From the NCBI RefSeq assembly GCF_015704865.1, contig NZ_JADQTO010000003.1, forward strand, positions 248,001 to 312,000: 64,000 bases of DNA, written 5' to 3'. Positions within the stretch are counted from its first letter, which is position 1. Every line of letters begins with the position of its first letter. The DNA is from Actinoplanes aureus (GTDB lineage: Bacteria > Actinomycetota > Actinomycetes > Mycobacteriales > Micromonosporaceae). Both the position numbers and the translations under genes were made by a program. The notes beneath the pieces are model-generated. The model was not told where the DNA came from and made no database searches. It saw nothing but the letters and a program-made list of their open reading frames with translations. This document shows positions 1-11,754 of the stretch, piece by piece.

Positions 1-31
1 TTTCCCGGTGCGGGTCTGTCAAGATGGCCCG

Positions 32-745
32 ATGTTCGTCACCGCCAGGACCCGCCGGGCCGTCCGGACCCGAGCCGCCCTCGCCGCCGCCTGCGCTCTG
101 GTGATGGCCGCCGCCGGCTGCGGTTCGGACGAGCCGGACCCGGCGCCGGACGCCGGCCTGATCGGCGTCACCACCATGCGCGGCGCGTTCCTGCAGGCTG
201 CCGAGATCGGTCCGACCTGGAGCGCGCCCGGGCAGAGCAGCGACCCGCAGCAGATGGTCAGCTTCTGCGGCGGGACCAGCGCGCCGCCGCAGGTGCCGCC
301 TGGCGCCGAGGTGGTGTCGTCGTCGATCGCCGACGAGGGCACCAAGGGCGCGCAGACCCTGCACCAGGCCGCGCTTGTCTACCCGGACGCCGCCGCGGCC
401 GCGGCCGGCCAGGCGCTGCTGCGGGCGGTGGCCGACAAGTGCCAGCCGTCCGTCACGGTGCCGGCGACGGTGACCGCGGATCGCAACGAGCCGGCGTACA
501 CCGAGACCGTCGAAGTGCGGCCGCTCGACGAGGGGGCCTGGTCCGGCTTCGTGATCATCCGGCACAAGCTGTACGAGGCCGCGCACCCGGGCACCGCCGA
601 CACCGCGGTCGCCGTGCTGAACAGCCGCAACGTGGTGCTCGTCGACACGTACGCGGTCTACCGCCTGAACAACGCGAGCGCGTCGCCGGGCTTCGAGACC
701 GACTGGCAGCGACTGGTCGGTTCGGTGGTCCAGCGGGTGGGGTAG
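32..745 (+). CDS. Lipoprotein with PknH-like sensor domain
   Basis: Predicted secreted lipoprotein of about 237 aa. An Arg-rich n-region and an Ala-rich hydrophobic helix end in a lipobox (AAAGC), so the mature protein should be anchored at Cys near residue 30. The body begins with a Phe-Leu-x-Ala-x-Glu-Ile-Gly segment and carries sparse Cys residues, as in extracellular sensor domains of PknH type (family knowledge, by eye). ATG at 32 is preferred over the in-frame GTG at 8, because 8 adds residues before the signal peptide; neither has a strong ribosome binding site. No operon partner is visible. The ligand is unknown. Confidence 0.7.
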   Translation: MFVTARTRRAVRTRAALAAACALVMAAAGCGSDEPDPAPDAGLIGVTTMRGAFLQAAEIGPTWSAPGQSSDPQQMVSFCGGTSAPPQVPPGAEVVSSSIADEGTKGAQTLHQAALVYPDAAAAAAGQALLRAVADKCQPSVTVPATVTADRNEPAYTETVEVRPLDEGAWSGFVIIRHKLYEAAHPGTADTAVAVLNSRNVVLVDTYAVYRLNNASASPGFETDWQRLVGSVVQRVG

Positions 746-1472
746 TTCCGGGCCGCGCGGGCCTACGGGCGGGATGGACAGCCGGACGAGCTTGGTCTAT
801 CGTTCGCTCTGCGCCGTTGCGAGTTCTTCCCCCGTGGAATTCGCAGCGGCGCCCTTCTTTTGGTACCGGGCCCGGAAGCGCCGAGAGGGGCATCCGCCGA
901 CCGTCCGATGGGGACTCGGCCGACCCGGTGACGTTTCTTGAGCGGTGTTCGGCGCTCGCCTAGGCTTTGCCCGGCTCATCGGCCTCACTTCGCGGGCGTC
1001 CCGCATCGGGGGATGTGCATCGGCGTTGCCGCTGCTCATGGCGCTCTGAGGCGAGCCGGGGGTCCGGCAGGCATGACGGCCCGGGTTCGCCCGGCCACTG
1101 GCAAGCCGGACCGGCTCTCCCCGTAACCCCGATCGCCGCCGCGCGTCCCGCCGTGATCGCTCTCCCGTGCCGGCCGTCGGCGAGCCCGCCGGGTCCGGTC
1201 TCCCGGGCGGCCCGGCCGCACGCGGACCGGCTTCCCGGAACCGGCCTCCCGAAGCCCGGCCTCGCAGCCCGGCCTTGCAGCATCTGAGGCCCCCTGATCA
1301 CCGCCTTTGCGCGGAACTGCGCGCAGAGAGCGCGAACTGAACAGGGTCTTCCGTGCGGGTGTGTAAAACCCCACCGGACTGTTAACTATTCACCTTGATC
1401 GTGCTTAGCCTTACGAATCCCGGGGCAGGAAACCAATTCGGCCACGGATTCGTAACCGGAGGTGTGTGCGGC
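746..1472. other. Non-coding stretch upstream of ppdK
   Basis: About 725 bp with no convincing gene. Short open frames here lack coding character and homology that I recognise. The part at 1190-1290 repeats a GCCCGGCCT-like word several times and can fold. The last 100 bp before ppdK are clearly less GC-rich than the surroundings and probably hold its promoter, but I cannot assign -35 and -10 boxes with confidence. Confidence 0.5.
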
Positions 1473-4154
<2,682 letters not shown>

Positions 4155-4160
4155 CAGACC

Positions 4161-4202
4161 CGGGCGGCCCCCGCTCAGCACGCGGCGGGTGGGGGCCGCC
4201 CG
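4161..4202. terminator. Bidirectional hairpin terminator between ppdK and the STAND gene
   Basis: A perfect 12-bp stem (4161-4172 with 4191-4202) encloses an 18-nt loop. It starts 6 bp after the ppdK stop and overlaps the last codons of the opposing gene, so it can serve both transcripts. There is no clear T-tract, as is common in high-GC actinobacteria. Confidence 0.75.
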
Positions 4203-7200
4203 TTCCAGCCGGCCGCGATCCGGCGGCAGGCGCCGTCGACCACCTCGGGCCGGTCCTGGTCGGACGGTGTGCAGCAGTCGACGGCGCGGATTACGGCGGC
4301 GTGCAGGTCGCGCGCTGTCGTGGGCAGTTCTGCTGTCCTAGGTAGCTCAGTGACTGCGGATTCCAGGAACGCGGCCGCGGTGGGCCAGCTGCGGGCGGCG
4401 GCGTCGCTGAGGAACCGCAACGCCCGGGCCGGATCGTGCCGGAACAGCAGGACCGACAACTCCGGCAGCAGGTCGTCCTGCTCGGCCGGGGACATCCCGG
4501 GCAGCCGGGGGAGCAGGTCGGCCAGCAGGGCGTGCGGGTCGCCGTACCCGGCCTCGGCGAGAATCAGCAACGCCTCGTCGCTGCGGCCGGCGGCCGCGGA
4601 GAGCAGTTGGTCGGCCAGGCCGGCCACCACCGGGCTGCCGGCGTTGCGGCGCACGATTTCCGCGTACGCCGGAAGCCGTTCCATGTCCAGCGGCCCGGCG
4701 CCCACCGCTTTCCCGGGCCCGGCACCCGGCAGGCCGGCCCTGCGGGTCCGTGCCGTCGCCAGCGCGTAGAGCCGGTAGACCGGATCGTCAACGTCCAACC
4801 CCGCGCCGCCCAGCGTCTGCTCGTTCGCTGAGACGACGGCGGTCACCACCGCGCCGAGAACCGGATCGGGGAGCGCGCCGGGCGGCTGCCGGCGCAGGCT
4901 CTCGTGCACCTGCGCGGCCGCCGGATCCGGGCGCCGGCCGGCCAGGCGCTGCTCGGTGTAGCGGGTCGAGGCGTCGCAGCCGATCGCCAGCTGGAAGACC
5001 ACGCCGAGCGCCGGCAGATCGGTGAGCAGGGCCGACCCCAGATCCGGCTGGTACGGCAGGACACCGATCGCGGTCTCGAACCGGGCCCGGTAGTCGGGAC
5101 GCAGGTAGGCGAGGTGGCCACGGTCCAGCTCCGAGCCGCCGGGGGACCAGTGGCCGCGGGGCGTCCGTACGATCAGATTGCGCAGTAGCCGCCAGGCGAA
5201 GGCCTCGCCGTCCAGGTCGTGGTCCCGGATCGCGGCAGCGACCAGGGCCGCCTGCGCGATCGCGGCCTCGCCCCGATCCTCGATCGCGGCGGCCAGTTCG
5301 ATGGCGGCCGCCCGGTCGGTGATTCTCTCGCCGGCCGGCTTGGTGTGGCTCGCGGCGGCCAGGTGGGCGGCGAAGACGCGCAGCACGCGGGCCAGCGAGT
5401 AGGGGTTCCCTGCTGAGGACGGGCCGGGCGTCATCGCCCGGATCACGTCGGCCGGATCGGTGAGCAGGCGGCGCCGGAGCCGGTCGGCCCAGCGGATCCG
5501 CACGTCACGGAGGTAGGGCTGGTGGGCCCCGGCGGGCCTTTCGGTGTGCTGCGCCGGGTGCGTCCGGAACGGCAGGCCGGATTCCGGATCCCGCAGCGGG
5601 TTCCGCTGTGCCGCCCGCACGTGCAGCTCTCCGAGGAGCGACTCGGCGAGGGCGGTGCGTCCCTCGTCGAGATGCCGATGAGCCAGCCCGGCGAGCAGGC
5701 CGATCCGGTCCTCGGCCGGTGCGCGGCGGGCCAGGGTGGCGGCGCGTTCCGGATCCCGGGCGGCCAGGAAGGTGACCAGTGCGGCGAGGACCGCGGGACC
5801 GCGCGATCCGGACTCGACCTCGGCGGCGACCTGGTCCGCGACCTCGGTGGCGCGGAGCGGGTCGATCGGCTCCAGCGCTTCGGCGATACGCAGCCGTTCC
5901 TCCGGGCCCGGCGACTCGGCCAGGCGAACGGTCATTATCAGCCGTGCCTCGTCGCGCCGGCCTAGGCTGATCAGCGCACGAGCCCGTTCCGGCGCTACCC
6001 GGGCACACCGCTCCAGCAGCGTCACGGACAAGGTTTCGTCGACTCCGGCCAGCAGGGCGGCCGCCTCGGCGAGCGCCCGGGCGTCCGCGCGGTTGTGTTC
6101 CACGTCCAGCAGTACGGCGTCCCGGCGCAGCGCCGGCAGGTAACGACCGGTACCCGCCCGGTCCAGGCCGGCCAGCCGGGCCAGCGCCACCACCCGATCC
6201 CGTACGTCGAGCAACTCCAGCCCGGACTGGGCGTGCAACAGCAGCACACTGCGGTCTCCCGGCGAACTGCCCTCGGCGGCGTCCAGGCAGGCGGCGGTGC
6301 GCCCGGCCGCCATCCGTGCGAAGAAGGCGGGATCGCCGGCCGCCCGGTAGACCGGATCCGGCGGCGTCTCCGGTCCGGCCCGATGCCAGAGCTCCAGCGC
6401 GCGCGGCAGGTCGTAGCGGGCCAGCGCCACGGCGGCCTCCCGGACCGCGCCGATCGCCGTCGCCTGTTCCACCAGCAGTTCCACCCGGTCCTCGCCACCG
6501 GCATACCGGACGACTTCGGCAAGCGCCGCGATCCGTACGGCCGACGGCGGCATCGCCCAGGCGGCCTCCCACGCCCCGTCGGGCCGCCCCAGCCGGGCGG
6601 CCAGACCGAGCACGGCGGGGGAGTGTCGCGTGCCGGCGGCCCGGGCCAGCTCGCCGCGCACCACGCTGAGGAAGAGAACGTCCGGCAGGGGAGTGGCGAG
6701 CCGCCCGTCGAGCGCGGCTGCCAGCGCCAGGTCCACTACCCGGGTGAACCAGAGGTCGTGGCCGTACCGGGCGCGGACCGCCCGCCGCAGCCCGGGACAG
6801 ACCAGGGTGGGCAACCGCGCGGTCTCGCCTGCCGCGATCAGGTGGTCCGCGAGATACACCAGCTCGTAGTCGCCGGCCGCCGACCAGTCCACGTCGGCGG
6901 GATCCGTGCCGTCACGTAGGCAGGACCGCACCACGCGGCGGTGCCACTCGACCGGATCAACCGCCCAGCCGGTGTGCGTCTCCGATGCCGCGAGAAACTC
7001 TCCGATGGACTCGTGGAACAGGGCGAACCCGCCGTCCCGCTCCCGCAGCAGCGGACCCAGCCGCCGCAGCACGGCGTGCATCGCCTCGACGTCCGTCGGC
7101 AGACCGGACAGACGCACGAGATCCGCGGCCGAGAGCGGGGCGCGGGCCACGGTCAGCAACCCGAGGACCGCCCGTTCCTCCCGGTTGGCCGCATCCCGGC

Positions 7201-8038
7201 TCAGGGTGGCGTCGAGCAGGGCGGCGTACAGGGCGGGCAGGCCGGCAGGTGGGTCGCGGTGAGCGGTGAGCTGCGTGAAGGCGTGCGCGTACGCCGAGAC
7301 GTACAGGAAATTGCCCTCGGCCTTCTCGGCGACCCGCTGGGCCGGGGCGGCGGCGAGCGTGCTCAGCGCGTACCCCATCACCTCGTCGCAGGCCTCGCGC
7401 GTGCCTGCCGGAATGACCACCTCGGCCAGGTCTCCCCGTGCCGAGCGCAAGCGGGGCAGTCGCGGAACCGGCCGCGTGGTCAGCACCAGGCGCACGTTGC
7501 CGGGCAGATCCGGGGCCCGGAGGAGCCAGTCGGTGAGCGCCTCACCGGCCGGGTCGTCCGTGGCGTCGACGAGGATCACGATGAGGTCGTCCGGTTCGGC
7601 GGCCGCGAGCCGCGCCGCGGGCGCACGCAACGCGAGCTCGAGCAGGGCGGCCGGTTCCAAAAAACGAGGATCGAGGTACGCCCGGTCGGCCGCCACCCCG
7701 GCATGGGCCGCACGGTCGAAGGGTGACGGGCCGTCCGGTTCGAACAGTGCGGGCCTCGTCCGGGCGAGCTGGCGGCCGATCGCCAGCAGGAAGCCGACCG
7801 GATCGGCGTCGGCGAGGCTGGTCGGGGCGTCGCGGTGGACGAAGTAGCGCAGCCAGTCCGGATGGTCACGGGCGAGTGCGGCCAGGAGGGTGGTCTTGCC
7901 GGTACCGGGCTCACCGGTGAGCAGGGTCAGCTGGGAGGACGCGACGAAGCGTTCCACGGCGGCTGCCAGTCGCGGCCGATCGACGAGACCCGGGCCGCTG
8001 CTCGCCGTGACGAGATCATCGAAGCCGGTCGCCCCCAT
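4175..8038 (-). CDS. Large STAND/NACHT-like P-loop NTPase
   Basis: A 1287-aa cytosolic protein. Walker A (GEPGTGKTT) lies at about residues 42-50 and a Walker B-like strand (VILVDATDD) about 100 residues later, followed by an LVLTTRP sensor-type strand and a winged-helix-like segment. This order is typical of STAND ATPases (AAA/NACHT class). The remaining 900 or so residues are Ala/Leu/Arg-rich and look like helical repeats, with no enzyme motif I recognise. There is no N-terminal effector domain: the P-loop starts almost at once. ATG at 8038 is chosen because GGGAGG precedes it by 4-5 bp; the longer in-frame start lacks this. Such proteins act as signalling switches or defence sensors; the role here is unknown. 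Confidence 0.8.
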   Translation of the reverse strand: MGATGFDDLVTASSGPGLVDRPRLAAAVERFVASSQLTLLTGEPGTGKTTLLAALARDHPDWLRYFVHRDAPTSLADADPVGFLLAIGRQLARTRPALFEPDGPSPFDRAAHAGVAADRAYLDPRFLEPAALLELALRAPAARLAAAEPDDLIVILVDATDDPAGEALTDWLLRAPDLPGNVRLVLTTRPVPRLPRLRSARGDLAEVVIPAGTREACDEVMGYALSTLAAAPAQRVAEKAEGNFLYVSAYAHAFTQLTAHRDPPAGLPALYAALLDATLSRDAANREERAVLGLLTVARAPLSAADLVRLSGLPTDVEAMHAVLRRLGPLLRERDGGFALFHESIGEFLAASETHTGWAVDPVEWHRRVVRSCLRDGTDPADVDWSAAGDYELVYLADHLIAAGETARLPTLVCPGLRRAVRARYGHDLWFTRVVDLALAAALDGRLATPLPDVLFLSVVRGELARAAGTRHSPAVLGLAARLGRPDGAWEAAWAMPPSAVRIAALAEVVRYAGGEDRVELLVEQATAIGAVREAAVALARYDLPRALELWHRAGPETPPDPVYRAAGDPAFFARMAAGRTAACLDAAEGSSPGDRSVLLLHAQSGLELLDVRDRVVALARLAGLDRAGTGRYLPALRRDAVLLDVEHNRADARALAEAAALLAGVDETLSVTLLERCARVAPERARALISLGRRDEARLIMTVRLAESPGPEERLRIAEALEPIDPLRATEVADQVAAEVESGSRGPAVLAALVTFLAARDPERAATLARRAPAEDRIGLLAGLAHRHLDEGRTALAESLLGELHVRAAQRNPLRDPESGLPFRTHPAQHTERPAGAHQPYLRDVRIRWADRLRRRLLTDPADVIRAMTPGPSSAGNPYSLARVLRVFAAHLAAASHTKPAGERITDRAAAIELAAAIEDRGEAAIAQAALVAAAIRDHDLDGEAFAWRLLRNLIVRTPRGHWSPGGSELDRGHLAYLRPDYRARFETAIGVLPYQPDLGSALLTDLPALGVVFQLAIGCDASTRYTEQRLAGRRPDPAAAQVHESLRRQPPGALPDPVLGAVVTAVVSANEQTLGGAGLDVDDPVYRLYALATARTRRAGLPGAGPGKAVGAGPLDMERLPAYAEIVRRNAGSPVVAGLADQLLSAAAGRSDEALLILAEAGYGDPHALLADLLPRLPGMSPAEQDDLLPELSVLLFRHDPARALRFLSDAAARSWPTAAAFLESAVTELPRTAELPTTARDLHAAVIRAVDCCTPSDQDRPEVVDGACRRIAAGWNGRPPPAAC

Positions 8039-8203
8039 GCGCCTCCCTAGCGGTTCCCGTGTGACCGGTCGGTGCTGGTGCGCGTTCGCCGCGAATGCTA
8101 CCGACGTTGTGCCACTGTGGCCCGTCATGGTGAATCCCGGCGAAACTGTCGGTGGGTGGGACTAGCGTCCGAGGGGAAGTCATCCAACGGCAAGGGAGCT
8201 GTC

Positions 8204-8614
8204 ATGACGGCCCGGCTCAACCCCTACCTGATGTTCAACGGCGACGCGCGTGAGGCCCTGGAGTTCTACCGTTCCGTCCTCGGCGGAGAGCTGGTCATCA
8301 ACACTTTCGGCGATGTCGGGACGCCCGATGCCGGCATCAAGGACAAGGTCATGCACGGCCAGCTCACCGCGGCGGACGGGAACACGTTGATGGGTTCCGA
8401 CTGCCCGCCCGGCATGGAGATCCAGCAGGGCAATTCGATGACCGTCAGTCTCAGCGGCGACACCAGCGACGGCCTGCGCGAGATCTGGGAAAAACTCACC
8501 GACGGTGCGACCATCACCATGCCGCTGGAGAAGCAGATGTGGGGCGACGAGTTCGGCCAGCTGATCGATCGGTATGGGGTGCCCTGGATGGTGAATATCG
8601 CGCAGCCGCAGTGA
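8204..8614 (+). CDS. VOC-fold (PhnB/glyoxalase-like) protein
   Basis: 136 aa. The start, with NPYLMFNGDAREALEFY, is the hallmark of the PhnB-like 3-demethylubiquinone-9 methyltransferase-like VOC family: small dimeric beta-alpha-beta proteins of largely unknown substrate. The C-terminal part has GDEFGQLIDRYGVPWMVN, the family's end signature. ATG 8204 is preceded by AAGGGAG. The gene diverges from the STAND gene across about 165 bp and is the last ordinary gene before a repeat-rich region. Confidence 0.9.
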   Translation: MTARLNPYLMFNGDAREALEFYRSVLGGELVINTFGDVGTPDAGIKDKVMHGQLTAADGNTLMGSDCPPGMEIQQGNSMTVSLSGDTSDGLREIWEKLTDGATITMPLEKQMWGDEFGQLIDRYGVPWMVNIAQPQ

Positions 8615-8744
8615 GGTGGTGGTCGTTCGCGGGGTGGATCCGGTCGGCGCGCGGCCGGGTTGGTTGTCGGGCGCCCTGGGTGGAGGGGTTCGGTGGCGGT
8701 TAGTTGCCGACGCCCGCGCCGCCGCAGCCCGCGCCGCCGCAGCG

Positions 8745-9150
8745 GCGACGTGACTTCCACTCCGGCGCGGCAATACGCCCGCGCCGACTTCGCCGTGGCC
8801 TGCCGCCGGCACCAGATCCGCGCGTCCATGGCCCTCGGCGGCGCCAGCCACGACAGCGCGCTGGCCGAAGCGTTCATCGCCACCCTCAAACCAAACCCAA
8901 ACGCGACGCCGCCCGGCGCACCTGAAGTAGACCTCCGCGTCTGGGGTCGGTCTTCCCGTCTGGAGCCGACTTCGGCGTCTGGGGTCGGTCTTCCCGTCTG
9001 GAGCCGACTTCCGCACCTGGAGTCGGCCTTCCCATCTGGAGTCGACCTCCCCAACTGGGAAAAGCGAAACTGACGCCCGCCGTGACGTGTTCTGCTGGAT
9101 CGCCTTCTACAGCCACTGCCGCCGGCACTCTGCCCTCGACCACCACAGCC
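8745..9150 (+). pseudogene. IS3-family transposase (OrfB) remnant split by a repeat array
   Basis: The first piece (about 8750-8918) encodes an integrase-core sequence, QYARADFAVACRRHQIRASM, followed by GGASHDSALAEAFIATLK, matching the conserved DDE region of IS3-type OrfB near its catalytic Glu. The second piece (about 9075-9150), in another frame, encodes RRDVFCWI and FYSHCRRHSAL, the usual OrfB C-terminal signature. Between them lies a 19-bp tandem array that replaces the expected coding sequence. The N-terminal half is missing. No terminal inverted repeats were found, so this is a decayed fragment and not an active element. Confidence 0.75.
8919..9070. repeat. 19-bp tandem array inside the transposase remnant
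   Basis: Eight head-to-tail units of exactly 19 bp starting at 8919, 8938, 8957, 8976, 8995, 9014, 9033 and 9052. Units 2-5 alternate between two variants (TCTGGGGTCGGTCTTCC and TCTGGAGCCGACTTC); the outer units are more diverged. The alternation suggests expansion as a 38-bp dimer. Confidence 0.85.
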
Positions 9151-9210
9151 ATCGCCTACAAACGGACCTTCCAAACAGCGACTCTGCAACCAGTCGCCGC
9201 GTAATCCGGT

Positions 9211-9303
9211 GTCCGCACCCCGGAGGGGGCGAGCTCAGCTCGTGGCAAAGCCGCTTTTGTCCGCGCCCGGAGGGGCGGGCTCAGCTCGTGGCAAAGCCGC
9301 TTT
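9211..9303. repeat. Two-copy 48-bp direct repeat
   Basis: Copy 1 at 9211-9258 and copy 2 at 9259-9303 share the core GCTCAGCTCGTGGCAAAGCC. Each copy carries a short inverted repeat (GAGCT/AGCTC in copy 1). It is non-coding as far as I can see. Confidence 0.75.
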
Positions 9304-9488
9304 GGTGTCGGGCTGCTCTGGGCGCAGGCAGGCCCAGCTCGGCCCAACGCGGCGCGGCCCAGCGCGGGAGGCGGTGACAGCCGTCAGGCACAGCCGGCCG
9401 CAAAACCTCGCCTCGTCGACCACCGAGGTAGCAGCAGCGGCTGTCTCACTGATCCACACAACACCCGCCAAGCCCGGACAGGCGGCCG

Positions 9489-9900
9489 GCAACCACCGGC
9501 CGACCGCAGCCGGCCCCACGCACCGCGAGCCAGCACTCCGGCCGCTGGCCAGCGACCACCGGCCGACCGCAATCGGTGCCACGAACCGCAAGCAGGAACT
9601 CCGGCCGCTGGCCAGCGACCACCGGCCGACCGCAATCGGTGCCACGAACCGCAAGCAGGAACTCCGGCCGCTGGCCAGCGACCACCGGCCGACCGCAATC
9701 GGTGCCACGAACCGCAAGCAGGAACTCCGGCCGCTGGCCAGCGACCACCGGCCGACCGCAATCGGTGCCACGAACCGCAAGCAGGAACTCCGGCCGCTGG
9801 CCAGCGACCACCGGCCGACCGCAATCGGTGCCACGAACCGCAAGCAGGCGCTCCGGCCGCTGGCCGTAACCGGCGTCACACACCGCGAGTAGGCACCCTG
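9489..9900. repeat. 63-bp minisatellite array
   Basis: Near-identical 63-bp units begin at 9538, 9601, 9664, 9727 and 9790. A diverged unit precedes them (from about 9489) and a truncated one follows (9853 on). Each unit holds the palindrome CGCTGGCCAGCG and a small hairpin ACCG-CAAT-CGGT. Because 63 is a multiple of 3, long open frames run through it on both strands, but they are only repeats without starts, binding sites or homology, so I treat it as non-coding. There are no spacers, so it is not CRISPR. Confidence 0.9.
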
Positions 9901-10688
9901 GCCGCTGGCAGCGGCAGGACCGGCAAGCCCAGAAAGGGTTAGATGCACTGCCATCACCACTGGGCACTGTTTCGGCCGCGCGGATGACGCGCGCTGGGTG
10001 CTAATCCAAGGAGAGCCGGCAGCAGACGCGGCTTCGGCCGATGCTGTAGGGCGCGAGAAGTCGCATTTATTTCGCGTGGGCGTATTGCGAGCGTCGATTC
10101 TTGAATGCGGCTGCCGCTGCGGCGTCCCTTTCGCTGCGGCGGCCGGGGAATTTGGGTCCGTCTATTGACTCTGGCCAGTTACCGTCGGTGAGTCGGGGCA
10201 GGATGCTGGCTAGCATCGCCGCCCCGGCGCCGCGGGCGAACTGGAGCGGGTGTCCTGTCGTGCTCTGGGCGTCCGTCTCCTTGGTCGGCGACTGTCGATG
10301 TCGCAGGCTGCTGCGGACGGGTTTGGCGTTGCTGCTGGCCGAGCTGCATGCGTTACCCACCGTGATTGGCGCAGCACGGGACGGGGCCGTGTCGACGTTC
10401 CGACAGGTATTGCGGATTTATGTCGGGGCGCCCTCTAACGATCGTTAGAAAATGGGATGTCTTAGCTGCTCAACATGGACTTCGGGATTCTCCGCCGCCC
10501 GGTGTAAAAGGTATGCAATCACCGATCATGGACAGCGCTTCGACTGTGGTGGCGGACACGTAATGCATTCCTCGGGGTCACAGTGTGATCAACCCGGTGC
10601 CTAGAATCTCCGCGAATTCAGCATCAGGCGAGCCGGGGGGCTCGCGCGCCGCTGTGCGGCCGCGATGGTGCCGACGGGGGAGGGCTAC
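9901..10688. other. Gene-free stretch between the 63-bp array and the YceI gene
   Basis: No gene I can support. Open frames at about 10067-10450 show no recognisable domain and no binding site. Base composition drops locally (10380-10560). The stretch contains a perfect 16-bp palindrome at 10434-10449 and, just upstream of the YceI gene, an 11-bp palindrome TCACAGTGTGA at 10578-10588 with a possible -10 box TAGAAT at 10602. Confidence 0.5.
10434..10449. promoter_or_regulatory. Perfect 16-bp palindrome, operator-like
   Basis: TCTAACGATCGTTAGA is self-complementary over all 16 bases and lies in an AT-richer pocket. Its form (TAACG-AT-CGTTA) resembles TetR-family operators. No regulator gene lies next to it; the nearest coding sequence is the YceI gene about 240 bp downstream. 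Confidence 0.45.
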
Positions 10689-11360
10689 GTGACGGTCGAT
10701 CGACCGGTCCGTGAGTGGAACGGCCTGCTCATTCCGGATCCAGGCGTTTACACATTGGACGACGCTCACAAACGCATCGGATTCTTGGCGCAGCATATGA
10801 TGGTCAGCCCGATCCGGGGCGAGTTCGCCAAGGGAACCGCATCCATCGTGGTGGCGAGAGATCCGCTCCAATCGTCGATCAGCGCGACGATTCGCGCGGA
10901 CAGCATCAACACCCACAATCCGGAGCGGGACGCGCATCTGTCCAGCCCGGACTTCCTCGACGTGGGCCGCTATCCCACGCTCGAATACCGCAGCACCGGC
11001 ATCGTCTGGGAGGCGGAGAGCGACCCGATCTTCCACTGGGCCCGGCTGCGCAACAATCCGCTGGGACGCCGGGGCACCGTCGCCGACCTGCCGCCGGCGG
11101 CCACCCGGGCGTCCGGCCGTTTCGTGATCAAGGGGCTGCTGACGGTCAAGGACGTCACCCGGCCGATCGACATGCACATGGAGTTCGGTGGTGCTCGGCG
11201 TGACCCGTATGAGCGGGAGATCTTCGGCTTCAGCGCGACGGCGGAACTGGACCGGGAGGACTACGGCCTGCTCTGGAACGTCATGCTCGAAGCCGGTGGC
11301 GTCCTGGTAGGCAAGAAGATCCGCATCGAGATCGCCGGCGAGGCCATCCGAGAAAGCTGA
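10689..11360 (+). CDS. YceI-family lipid-binding-like protein
   Basis: About 223 aa of YceI type (lipocalin-like barrel that binds isoprenoid or fatty chains in characterised homologues). Visible hallmarks are GVYTLDDAHKRIGFLAQHMM, then VRGEF-like SPIRGEF, NPERDAHLSSPDFLDV and a C-terminal GVLVGKKIRIEIAGEA. No signal peptide is visible, so it is probably cytosolic, like many actinobacterial members. GTG at 10689 is preferred because a GGGGGAGGG tract lies about 6 bp upstream; the in-frame ATG at 10665 lacks a binding site. It converges on recQ across a 36-bp repeat array. Confidence 0.9.
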   Translation: MTVDRPVREWNGLLIPDPGVYTLDDAHKRIGFLAQHMMVSPIRGEFAKGTASIVVARDPLQSSISATIRADSINTHNPERDAHLSSPDFLDVGRYPTLEYRSTGIVWEAESDPIFHWARLRNNPLGRRGTVADLPPAATRASGRFVIKGLLTVKDVTRPIDMHMEFGGARRDPYEREIFGFSATAELDREDYGLLWNVMLEAGGVLVGKKIRIEIAGEAIRES

Positions 11361-11381
11361 CACCACCCGACATCGCCGTGG

Positions 11382-11754
11382 GTTGGGCAGGCAAGGTCGC
11401 GGCCCGCTGGATGGTGCCGGCCCACAGGTAGGTCGTGGCGCGCAGGCGGGTTGCGGTCCGCTGGATGGTGCCGGCCTGCGGGCGGGTTGCGGTCCGCTGG
11501 ATGGTGCCGGCCTGCGGGCGGGTTGCGGTCCGCTGGATGGTGCCGGCCTGCGGGCGGGTTGCGGTCCGCTGGATGGTGCCGGCCTGCGGGCGGGTTGCGG
11601 TCCGCTGGATGGTGCCGGCCTGCGGGCGGGTTGCGGTCCGCTGGATGGTGCCGGCCTGCGGGCGGGTTGCGGTCCGCTGGATGGTGCCGGCCTGCGGGCG
11701 GGTTGCGGTCCGCTGGACGGTGCCGGCCCGTAGGCGGGTCCCAGCCCGCTGGGC
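11382..11754. repeat. 36-bp minisatellite between convergent gene ends
   Basis: Eight units of 36 bp begin at 11449, 11485, 11521, 11557, 11593, 11629, 11665 and 11701. Six or more are identical; degenerate partial units extend to about 11382 and 11750. The array fills almost the whole gap between the YceI stop and the recQ stop. The unit carries GGTTGCGGTCCGCTGG followed by ATGGTGCCGGCCTGCG. Open frames across it are repeat artefacts. Confidence 0.9.

Noticed and set aside
9209..9967. Long open frames across the 63-bp repeat on both strands
   Set aside because: They exist only because the unit is a multiple of 3; no start signals or family match.
10067..10450. Small genes on either strand
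   Set aside because: No ribosome binding site, no recognisable domain, uneven composition.
9489..11754. CRISPR array
   Set aside because: Tandem units follow each other without variable spacers, and no cas genes are present.
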